A DNA stretch of 15,017 nucleotides, taken from contig CAUDNR010004492.1 of NCBI GenBank assembly GCA_958430865.1, positions 15,031 through 30,047 of the forward strand, read 5' to 3'. How positions within the stretch are numbered: position 1 is the first letter of the stretch; every line of letters begins with the position of its first letter. The notes under the pieces are model-generated. The model was not told where the DNA came from. It saw only the letters and a list, made by a program, of their open reading frames with translations, and did no database searches. This DNA comes from Entrophospora sp. SA101. Taxonomy: Eukaryota; Glomeromycota; Glomeromycetes; Entrophosporales; Entrophosporaceae. Made by a program: the position numbers and the translations under genes. Positions 7,147-14,699 of the stretch are shown in pieces.

Positions 7147-8350
7147 ATGCCTTATCAAGCCTTTTCCGAGACAGGTGATACTGTTGTTAACATGGAGGAT
7201 GAGGAAGGAGTTAACGAGAATAGCCCTTTGTATCCCTTTGGTGTTCCTGTTATTTTATTGAATGTTAAATCTCAAATGGGTAACTAATAATTATTTTTTA
7301 CATATAATATAATAATATTATTATTATCATTGTAATATATTTTTAAATGGATGGTTTATATGTTTTTCATAGCATTTGTTCGTAAAGTTTGTATGATCTT
7401 TGCATTGCAACTTATAGTCACTATAGCATTTACAGGTTTATTGTTATATCAGTATCATTGGAGACATTTTATTCAAAGATTGTAAGATTATTATTATTAT
7501 TACAATTTATTTATTTATTTATTTATTTGTTGATTGATCAATATATAACAATGATTATACATTATTCTTTAGTGATTGGTATTATCCGATACTCCCAGTT
7601 TTATCACTTATTTTGTTGGTTGGAATTACATGGAAATCAAATGATAGTTTTCAACCGCCTTGGTATTTAGTTGTTTTATACACTCTACTTAATGCTGTTA
7701 TTATTGCTGCTCCTAGTAAGTATTTAAGAATAGATTAGCGATTATTAATTAGTTAAAGATTGATTGGTTGATTAATTGATTATAAATATCCAATTCTTAT
7801 TTAATTTAGCATCACTGTTGAGATTATTCTGTGTGCTTGACGCTTTAATCATATTATTGGTAGTTGCAATATTTATTATTATTGGATATACAAATCAATA
7901 CACTTATAGATTTAAAAGTAAAGCAACAATGTAAGTTATATATAATATTTGTATTATATTTGTGTGTGTGTATAAATAATAATAATAATTTTTATTATTA
8001 TTATCATCCATCATCTTAATTATAATTATAGCATAATGGTACTAATAGTGATTGCAATAACCACTTTGGTTTTACATCCATGGTTTTTTACATTTTGGGA
8101 TGCTATACCAGCAGTTATTTTCTCAACTTTATTATCACTCTTTGTTATATTGGATAATTGGTATATGTTGAAAACAATGAGTAAGGGTGATTATATGGCT
8201 GCCAGCATGCAAACCTACTTGGATTTAATAGTACCATTTAGAAGTATACATCATCTTTGTGAATTAACGGCTGAATTTGATGATGATACTGATGATGAAA
8301 ATGATTATGTTGATAATGTTGTTGATGTTAATCGTAATCATAGGGCATGA
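7147..8350 (+). CDS. TMBIM / Bax inhibitor-1-like (lifeguard) membrane protein, 5 exons
   Basis: Exons 7147-7279, 7373-7481, 7573-7715, 7810-7930 and 8032-8350 join in frame through four GT-AG introns to give 274 aa. The order is: a cytosolic N-terminus (1-44); the family motif AFVRKVCMIFALQL (45-58); membrane segments near 50-72, 87-101, 111-127, 138-154 and 169-184; then DAIPAVIFSTLLSLFVILDN (192-211), and a last amphipathic segment GDYMAASMQTYLDLIVPF (221-238). In BI-1/YetJ proteins two aspartates form the pH-sensing pair that gates calcium leak; D210 and D233 sit at the matching places. The family acts in ER or Golgi membranes in calcium balance and stress survival. A tail of Asp/Asn/Val repeats (about 252-268) is unusual. 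Length is close to the family norm. The frame is fully intact, unlike most genes around it. The ATG at 7147 follows AAATAACA. Confidence 0.9.
7960..8029. repeat. Microsatellites in TMBIM intron 4
   Basis: A TGTGTGTGTG run is followed by AAT repeats and then TTATTATTATTATCATC. Introns 1 and 2 of the same gene carry similar simple repeats, including ATTTATTTATTT around 7505-7530. Confidence 0.7.
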
Positions 8351-8477
8351 AATATTTAATTTATTAATTTATGTTATTATTATCACTATATACATACATA
8401 CATATATATATATTGTATTATTATATTATTCAATTTTTTGAAAAATTTGTCAATGAATGACTTTAATTGAAAATTGT

Positions 8478-8483
8478 AATAAA
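8478..8483 (+). terminator. Polyadenylation signal of the TMBIM gene
   Basis: A canonical AATAAA lies 128 bases after the TMBIM stop codon and is followed by GTGTAAC. Position and sequence fit a cleavage and polyadenylation signal. Confidence 0.55.
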
Positions 8484-8498
8484 GTGTAACTTTACATA

Positions 8499-9130
8499 GG
8501 GTTTTTTATTCCAAGAATTCGATCACAAAAAATTATTATTTTGGAAAGATCCTTGACTTAGTATTTAGAGCTAATCCTTAAATGAAAATATAGATATATA
8601 AATCATTTATATCAGATCCATCACCATGGAACCCAAGAATAGTACAATCAAAAGCATTTTGAAGAATAAGATGAAAAAATTGTTTTTATTTTATTTTCAT
8701 ATGAGCCTTTTAGAAAAAGTCAATGCCCTGAACACAGTGTATTTTTAGTAAAATCTTGTCCTGGAAGCATGTTGAGAAGCTCTAACTACGTCTGGGTTAA
8801 TGATAATTGCAAATTCATGTAAATATGCAGTAAAGAGGTATCACCAAGTATACCACTAAAGTGAAATGCTGATAAACATGATGTACTTTATCTTCCTGAT
8901 AGAAAAAATGTTGGAGCGGTTGCTTTAATTCCATTTGAACAATAACTTGGTGAATAAAACCCTTTACAAAATTATAAATCATGGCCAGTGCATAATCACT
9001 ACATATCTATTAAGCTGGGTTAAGCTAAGAATGTCCAACAAATTCCTTACCATTTGTTTTAACCTTCTCATTTTCTTATTGGACTAGAACTACCAATACC
9101 AACACAAACAGGTAAAATCATAAACTAAAA
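8499..9130 (+). other. Coding-like relic with many in-frame stops, strand uncertain
   Basis: From about 8655 a single plus frame can be followed to about 9130 without any frame change: IVFILFSYEPFRKSQCPEHS, VKSCPGSMLRSSNYVWV, then KEVSPSIPLK, YLPDRKNVGAVALIPFEQ, SWPVHNHYISIKLG and FLIGLELPIPTQTG. It is interrupted by about seven TAA/TGA codons. Each of these could arise from CAA or TGG by one C-to-T or G-to-A change. On the minus strand a stretch of over 50 codons (SDYALAMIYNFVKGFIHQ, about 9000 to 8830) is also open, so the true strand is not settled. I recognise no family. The part from 8499 to 8655 adds no clear coding sense. A repeat-derived gene relic is most likely. Confidence 0.35.
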
Positions 9131-9476
9131 GTCATCTCACTATCTCATCTCCACTTATAACTTTTCATCTATCTTAAAGTTAAAATGTTGTTAAACACCT
9201 TTACTAAACCTTGTTGATGATTGCATAATTGTATTACATAAATTTATGAAATAGTGCTTTTCACATAAAAATCTTCTTTATAATTTTTTTCTTTTGCTGA
9301 TGGGACAAAATTAATTATTTTGTATTGCTGGTAAACATATAGTGGACCATAAATAAAAGTCAACAATGATAACAATTTAGAAAGTAATTTTCATAAAAAA
9401 ATAAAATAAAATAATACAAAAAATTTATTAAGAGCCTGGCCTCCTTTAAATCAAAGTATGGTTGATTTATGTAGAA
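9131..9476. other. Intergenic AT-rich sequence
   Basis: No gene is supported on either strand. The right end, read on the minus strand downstream of the retroelement-like ORF, has a short purine run (AAAGGAGG near 9440-9447) of the kind seen as polypurine tracts, but no LTR can be demonstrated. Confidence 0.4.
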
Positions 9477-10020
9477 TTAAAAGCATATTAGAAGAATCTT
9501 TAATACTGTTGATTCGTCTGAGTCACTGTCTGAATTACTTTCCGAATCACTAACTATTGTTGAGTCACTACTTTCACTATGAATATCTTCTTCTTCAATT
9601 GTAGGTTCCAGAGAACTTTGAGGTACTTCATCTAATGCTATTCTAAAGTGGTGAGTTTCTCTAGCTGCTAAAAAGTAATCCTGAACTATTGTATTTAAGC
9701 TTCTCAGATATACTCTGTATCTAACACTAATTAATAATACTCTGACAAGTTGTATTAGTCAAACTGGACCTTGTTCTAATAATATTTGTTCAAAAGTGGT
9801 CACAATTTCTGAAGTGCACTCTATCGCTTGATGTGTTTCTTGTATCCAATCCCAAAAGATTAGGAAAAATTCCGATTTATAGGTGACAAATTGAGCAAGA
9901 TATATCACTATGTGCTTGTGATATATCTCTGATGTGTGGGTATTGTTGACGTACTTGGTTATGGATCCTTGTGTTTTCCCAGATGATTTGGATGGTTTCT
10001 TAACTAGGATCTATGTTCAT
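9477..10020 (-). pseudogene. Second ORF of a retroelement-like unit, with acidic Ser-rich tail
   Basis: The ATG at 10018-10020 lies four bases after the stop of the zinc-knuckle ORF. It reads MNIDPS, a TAA (10000-10002), then ETIQIIWENTRIHNQVRQQY and HIRDISQAHSDI. A two-base loss in an AT run near 9905 explains the change to the next frame: YLAQFVTYKSEFFLIFWDW, THQAIECTSEIVTTFEQILL, a TGA at 9759-9761, then LIQLVRVLLISVRYRVYLRS, LNTIVQDYFLAARETHHFR. It closes with an acidic tail rich in SDSES before TAA at 9477-9479. The second block is open for about 140 codons except for the TGA, strong evidence of coding. The TGA could be TGG and the TAA could be CAA after one transition each. I cannot name the domain. 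Its place right after a CCHC ORF suggests a mobile-element structural or accessory protein. Confidence 0.5.
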
Positions 10021-10024
10021 TCAA

Positions 10025-10434
10025 TTAATCCTCATAAGGATCTTTGTTGTAAGGTACTTCGTCAGGGATATCTTCCAAAGGTACCTCTTTTGGAGAAACT
10101 AATTCTTCTTTAATTAATTGTTCTTCTTCTTTCTTTACTAATTTCTGGAAGACAAATTCTATCTCTTCCTCCTCAGTTAGCCCTTGTAAGTTGCAATTTC
10201 TTTTTATGTGCCCTTTAATCCCACAGGAATAACACATCTTGTTTTGGAGGTAATTTACAATTGGTTTTTCTTCTTGATAATGTAACTGAAATAGTTGCTG
10301 GGATTTTCATAGAAATATTGAAATACCAGATCAATTAATTTCTTATCCTTGATTTTTTATTCAAGGATTTGATTGTAAACAAGATCAAAGATTTTTGTCT
10401 TAATTATTTCTGAATTATTCTCTTTCAATTGCAT
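10025..10434 (-). pseudogene. Gag-like protein with CCHC zinc knuckle, broken
   Basis: The ATG at 10432-10434 starts MQLKENNSEIIKTKIFDLVY, followed by TAA at 10357-10359, then KIKDKKLIDLVFQYFYENPS and NYFSYIIKKK. After one frame change around 10240-10275 the reading is PIVNYLQNKMCYSCGIKGH with IKRNC. This completes C-x2-C-x4-H-x4-C, the zinc knuckle of retroelement Gag proteins and some cellular RNA-binding proteins. The tail is acidic (EEEEIEFVFQKLVKKEEEQL and further Glu/Asp-Pro) and ends KDPYED. The tiny N-terminal part has no recognisable capsid fold. No reverse transcriptase, integrase or protease is seen nearby, so only a remnant or a non-autonomous element is present. Confidence 0.6.
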
Positions 10435-10470
10435 TTAAATTTAAGAAATTAACAATAAAAAGATAAAGGG

Positions 10471-10573
10471 TAACCTCATAAGATAAGAATAAAAATAAAA
10501 TAAGAGATAAAATAATTAACCTCAAAAGGTAATAGAATGAAAAAATAGAAGCTACCTCACAAGGTAATAAAAT
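10471..10573. repeat. Three spaced copies of an ACCTCA(N)AGGTAATA motif
   Basis: The copies are AACCTCATAAGATAAGAAT at 10472, AACCTCAAAAGGTAATAGAA at 10518 and TACCTCACAAGGTAATAAAA at 10553, about 46 and 35 bases apart. The ACCT and AGGT halves are inverted, so each copy is a small dyad. Function is unknown. Confidence 0.5.
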
Positions 10574-10664
10574 AAAAATAAAAATTGAAAATGTAAAAAA
10601 ATAAAATAAAGGAATTAAATAATTCAAAAATAATTCTGCAGAATTTTGATTATAGCTTATCTTC

Positions 10665-10697
10665 CTTGGTGTAAATTTCCACACAATTCACACCAAG
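10665..10697. repeat. Perfect 8-bp inverted repeat CTTGGTGT/ACACCAAG
   Basis: CTTGGTGT at 10665-10672 and ACACCAAG at 10690-10697 can form a stem with a 17-base loop. It lies at the upstream side of the Gag-like unit and could be a packaging or primer-region structure; that role is speculative. Confidence 0.6.
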
Positions 10698-10726
10698 TTG
10701 TCACTGATTAAATTTGGGAGTGTGTT

Positions 10727-11221
10727 TTAATGATGGTGATAATTATTTTTGTTTATGTGTGGATCAGATATATCCGTGAACATATTTTCATCAATGGATA
10801 CAGTTGAGTGTGGTAGTGTAAGGCCTTGTGTCTTGTGAACAGTGAGTGCAAATGCATTCTGAATTGGGAATTGCTTCCTGGATGCTGGTATTCCATTGAT
10901 AGTGAAGTATGTGATTTCTCTTTGAACATTTATCTTTACAATATTGTTAGCTGTGGGGAAAGCAACCTCAACATTATCATCATCAATTACCTTGGTGATT
11001 ACTCCTATTGTTCCATTACATATTCCATGTTCAAACAATTTATTATTTAGGAACATTATGTGAGCACCTCCAACAAACATCATAAAAGAATCCTTCTGTA
11101 TATCCTGGATCATGATGTCTTTGTTAGAATTAAAGGCCCTGAATGTAAAGTTCAAAAAATCATCATTGTCAAGCCTTGAAGTTGCCACACCATTCAAAAC
11201 ATTAGATCCACTCACAGACTT
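10727..11221 (-). pseudogene. PIF1-like DNA helicase fragment (C-terminal part, last motif lost)
   Basis: This open frame reads AFNSNKDIMIQDIQKDSFMM, later HIMFLNNKLFEHGICNGTIG with VITKVIDDDNVEVAFP, then FTINGIPASRKQFPIQNAFA and LTVHKTQGLTLPHSTVSIDE, NMF. This is the C-terminal RecA-like and SH3-like (2B) part of PIF1/RRM3 family SF1B helicases: the N-G-T-x-G turn, and the T-V-H-K-T-Q-G-x-T motif. Directly after NMF the family normally has G-Q-x-Y-V-A-x-S-R (motif VI). Here the reading changes to TDISDPHINKNNYHHH and stops. The Walker A and B domain is also missing upstream, where a stop at 11222 closes the frame. It is therefore a fragment of a Helitron-type or cellular PIF1 relative, most likely cut by the adjacent retroelement-like insertion. 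The antisense frame at 10826-11050 is a shadow. Confidence 0.75.
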
Positions 11222-11590
11222 TACAAATGCAATTGTAGATAAGACGGAAGACTTAATTATTTATGAGTTTTATTTTTATTTTTTTTAGATGTGATTTAAA
11301 TTGTTTCGTGAGTATCAAATATTTTCTTTGCTCATTCGCTTAACCTTTTTATACAACCCTTCTTCACTAGCTAAATCATAAAAATCAGTAATTCAATGAA
11401 TGACAATAAATGCGTCTGCATGTGAAAAAAAAGAAATGCGGGACTAGGGTTTCTATTCGTATATATAATAAATAAGCGTAATGATGTGTTATTAATATTA
11501 AATATTAACAACATTTTAATTGAACATATTGTTAACTATTTCTTGGCAATGGCACTTGTATATAATGTCATTTTTTTTTATTTCTTTAAA
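11222..11590. other. Intergenic AT-rich sequence with a repeated AGGGTTTCTATTCG motif
   Basis: No gene is supported. AGGGTTTCTATTCG at 11446-11459 is the reverse complement of a 14-base stretch at 5354-5367. Nothing here encodes the DDE domain expected before the transposase tail that begins at 11612. Confidence 0.5.
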
Positions 11591-11611
11591 TGCTGACGAA
11601 TTTATTATGAA

Positions 11612-11880
11612 ATGACAGAACAAGAAATTGTAAACATAGTGTTGGGGAAATCTGAAGTTGAAGATAATGAGGGTGTTGATAAGATAAGCGAGCCAATTGT
11701 AACAAATACAGAAGCTATAAATGGTTGAAAATGCGCTTAAATATATACAACAAAAATATTTAGAAGTTGATCCTCAAATAATTAAAAATATATAAATATA
11801 TTGAAGTTAAAAAGAGAAAATTTCTTATAGAAGCACCCAAGAAGCAAAACAATGTTGCATTAAATGAATTTATGAGTTGA
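11612..11880 (+). pseudogene. C-terminal tail of a Tigger/pogo-type DDE transposase
   Basis: The ATG at 11612 reads MTEQEIVNIVLGKSEVEDN and EPIVTNTEAING, then TGA. One frame slip gives VENALKYIQQKYLEVDPQII, and another gives KYIEVKKRKFLIEAPKKQ, ALNEFMS and TGA at 11878-11880. The order T-E-E-x-I-V, an acidic linker, x-A-L-x-x-I-x-Q, and a final R/K-rich helix ending near F-x-S is the tail that follows the DDE_1 domain in Tigger, pogo and jerky-type proteins. The catalytic domain and the CENP-B-type DNA-binding head are absent upstream, although NADEFIM just before 11612 may be a few more residues of the same gene. It belongs with the terminal repeat ending at 12066. Confidence 0.65.
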
Positions 11881-11990
11881 CAATGATATTATTATTATTA
11901 TTATGTTATATTCTGTTTTTTATGTACAAAATAAAAAAAATTTTTTTGTATATACACATTTAATTTGTATCACATGATTTGATCATAAGT

Positions 11991-12066
11991 TTCGATTTAG
12001 CAGATCTCTCAATTTAATGGATAAATTTTCTGGAAAAAAATATTCGTTAAATCGAGACTCACTGTG
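11991..12066 (-). mobile_element. Terminal inverted repeat end of a Tigger-like element
   Basis: Read on the minus strand the end is CACAGTGAGTCTCGATTTAA followed by CGAATATTT. CAGTG-type ends with a TCG-ATTT run are typical of Tigger/pogo termini. It is flanked by TA (12067-12068), the expected target site. Inside, TCGATTTAGC at 11992-12001 mirrors GTTAAATCGA at 12046-12055, a subterminal inverted pair. The opposite terminus was not found to the left, so the element is truncated or its other end has diverged. Confidence 0.6.
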
Positions 12067-12476
12067 TAATTCTATTTGGTCAATGCTTGCTGATATTTAG
12101 CATTGACAGATTCAACGCATTAAATAAACCATATTATTGTTATAAATTAGATAAGAAGAAATGAATCAGGACAATTAGATTTATCGTGAATTGCATGGTG
12201 GTAATGCAATTAAGTTTAATAAGTGATGCCAACATATTTGATAAAAAAGGCAATCCAGGTCAGTTTATTGATACTAATATGGCAAAAAATAACCTATAAT
12301 TCGAAGTTTTCTAACTTTTCAAATATATGTTAATATGAAGATCATTTAATTAAGCAATTTTTGTTGTAATAGATTTTTTTAACATATATTTTACTCTTCA
12401 TTGAGGAAAAAAAATTATATTGAACCCTATTATTATTAGATAATCATTTAATTATTACTTTTGAAGCCCCATAATT
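12067..12476. other. Intergenic stretch, 3' side of the seven-exon gene
   Basis: It contains a perfect 9-bp hairpin, GTCAATGCT (12079-12087) and AGCATTGAC (12099-12107). A 34-codon plus frame at 12195-12299 (SLISDANIFDKKGNPGQFID within it) may be chance or a relic. The part from 12300 to 12476 is the presumed 3' flank of the minus-strand gene; no canonical AATAAA is obvious on that strand. Confidence 0.5.
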
Positions 12477-14602
12477 TCACAAGTCAGACTCATTTTCACG
12501 TATTTCTATTGATTCCCATTCCGCAATCGATTTTGGGACCCAGATCCAGTCTTGAACTGTTGGTACACCATCAGTGGAATTGGTGAACGCAAGCTTCTTT
12601 AACTCATTTATTTGGCCTTCGAACCCACTCTAAGAATCAAATATAAGTGTTATATTAAAGCTTTCATTAAATTTAATGATATATGTAATGTTATACTTAC
12701 AATCAAAGCATAAAGTAATTTGAATATTTCAAAGAATTTTTCAATTTCGTTGAATGAAAATGGTAGTACCGCTGATTTAATCTGCGAAATTGTATAGAAG
12801 TGCTTTTTAACAAGACGAATCTCACTTAGCGTCATTCTATCACCTAATATAAATTACCACTGTAAGATTCGTGTTGTTCAAATGAACTAATACAGCAGTG
12901 AATACATTACCAATAACTTGTACCATGTATGTGCATATGTTCTCCACATTCTCTGCGTTCTTATCTAAATAGTCTCTCAGAAGGGATACCAGTCCAAACA
13001 TTGCCTCCTTAATAAGTTTCTCAGAATCTTCTTTTACATGTTTTGGCACAGTGTTCTCAGGACCTCCTGATACTTCAATGAATATGATCTCCTTGTTATT
13101 AGAAACTTTCATACCAACACTATCTGCTTTATTGAGTGTTAAATTGAATCCCGGGAATAACACCTTCATTTCTTTGATACAGTCAAGTTGTACCTCAATC
13201 CAGTTGAATATATATTCTTTATAAACAGACTGTATCACCTTGAATAAAGGCACGATTCTTTCCACTGTGTACTTTCATTCCCCAATATAACGGTTTAACG
13301 GACCATCGCTGGTCATTGAAAAACTGAATTAAACAATGTAAGTTAATATATCTTGCCGAGAAAGTAGACATGTAAAAATCCACCCACAAGTCATAAAGAA
13401 TGATCTCACAGATCTTCTGAAATTGATGGTCAGGGGTCAGTGGAGTCATGACAGTATTTTTGAATACATCCTTTCCGGACTAAGTGGGAGAATTTTTTTA
13501 ATGTATATTCAGATATAATGTGTAAAAACTTCATGTTAACTTACTGATAATACATTAAGAAGCCAATCATGAACAGATCCTGGAATTATATCAACTTTAA
13601 TTTCTTTCATTATAACACACTGCTGATTAATGACTACTGAAAAATGGTTATCCAGATATTTTACAGAATCTGCGAAAAGGGTAGGTTTTTGAGGAGTGGT
13701 CATCACAGTTTTGCTTTGCGATCTGGGAGGAGGTGTTTCAAACTGATGGAAACAATATTACTCAGGTATAATTCTTAGAAAAAATTAAGTTACATGAAAA
13801 TTAATCTGACATCAACTTACACTATCATCATTTGTAGATCCTTTTTTACCTGAATTAAATATTGTAAAAAAAAGAAATGATAATCATTAACTTTTTAAAG
13901 TAATTAAAATATATTTTTATCACATACTTTGTTTGGTTTTTCTACGTAATCAAAATCCGTTTCCTCTTCTGATGAGCTTTTAGTATCTACTTTGTTTTTC
14001 CATTTCCTTGATTCCACTTTAGAATAAGATGGTCCTCCTTCCTCCTGATGGATGGCATAAAAAATAACATTTTTTAGTAATAAATCCTTTCCATAGAATA
14101 GCTGTAAACAAATTATGTTCATAATTGCAAATTTAGCAACCTCGTATTCATCATCTTTTAATTCATTGATAAGCATTTGATTTGTACGGTATCCCTAATA
14201 GAAATATTAGTTAGACCATTGTGGAATTTTTCCCAAGACTATTTCAAAGCCTACCTTCAAAGCTTTAACTGTGGAGGCAGATGTTACATTAAACTGTAAG
14301 GCCATATCAAAGTCATGTTCTCCTTGTTCCTTTTGCAGTTTAACAATAAATTCTTTTACTTCAGCTGTAGAGAATGATTTCTCGAAATCAGATAGAATCT
14401 TGCTCAATTTGTTGGTTACGTTTATATGATTGTCACGACTTTCTTTGTATCTCTGTAGTGACACATATATATTATCCCTAAGAACATTGATGGAATCTAC
14501 ATATAACTGACATTTTGATTTTGTATACTCCAAAATAGAAATAATTGACCAATGCCTGTATTTTGTATTATTAAGATATTCTAAAATAATAGACTCAAAC
14601 AT
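12477..14602 (-). CDS. Seven-exon expanded-family protein with a possible nuclease-like core, two frame problems
   Basis: Exons in transcription order are 14602-14255, 14194-13928, 13849-13821, 13742-13545, 13479-12911, 12843-12701 and 12629-12477. All introns are GT-AG. The sum is about 568 aa. Exon 1 is helical (MFESIILEYLNNTKYRHWSI, then SLQRYKESRDNHINVTNKLS). Exon 2 ends in a Ser/Glu/Lys-rich linker. Exon 5 holds LYDLWVDFYMSTFSARYIN, LFPGFNLTLNKADSVGMKV, IIFIEVSGGPENTVPKHVKE and LIKEAMFGLVSLLRDYLDK. The last exons give FSFNEIEKFFEIFKLLYAL and VQDWIWVPKSIAEWES. Two single-base problems occur: exon 3 is 29 nt and lacks one base (next to a run of six A), and exon 5 has one base too many near 13273-13275 (GAATGAAAGTAC). 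The D-x(15)-E-V-S order recalls PD-(D/E)XK enzymes with the Lys replaced, an inference only. Similar proteins are numerous in Rhizophagus; the role is unknown. Confidence 0.65.
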
Positions 14603-14699
14603 CTTGAAAAAAGGAAGAGATGATAAGTTGTTAATTCATGTAAATAACTCTACATATGAAAAACTAACAGGAAACACAGTCAGCAGTATACTGGTACAC
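14603..14699 (-). promoter_or_regulatory. Upstream flank of the seven-exon gene
   Basis: Directly before the ATG the coding strand reads TCTCTTCCTTTTTTCAAG, a pyrimidine run as often seen near fungal transcription starts. No TATA-like motif is convincing. The repeat array begins within 100 bases of the start codon, so the promoter probably lies inside repetitive DNA. Confidence 0.35.

Larger units (their letters stand above)
10435..10725 (-). other. Leader-like non-coding stretch before the Gag-like ORF
   Basis: A minus frame of 89 codons (10415-10684) is Phe/Ile/Leu-rich only because the DNA is poly-A/T, and I reject it as a gene. The stretch holds three spaced repeats of an ACCTCA-AGGT motif, a 14-bp palindrome AATTCTGCAGAATT (10632-10645) and an 8-bp hairpin (10665-10697). 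It lies between the Gag-like ORF and the cut end of the PIF1 fragment, so it probably is the untranslated leader of the inserted element. Confidence 0.45.

Noticed and set aside
7389..7670. 93-codon plus-strand frame within the TMBIM locus
   Set aside because: Reads through intron 2 in the wrong phase; the spliced frame is strongly supported by the family motif and four consistent introns.
10415..10684. 89-codon minus-strand hydrophobic frame
   Set aside because: Its Phe/Leu/Ile content comes from A/T-rich low-complexity DNA with short repeats; no motif.
10826..11050. 74-codon plus-strand frame
   Set aside because: Antisense to the PIF1 helicase fragment.
12195..12299. 34-codon plus frame with SLISDANIFDKKGNPGQFID
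   Set aside because: Readable but too short, with no motif and no splice or promoter support; possible relic only.
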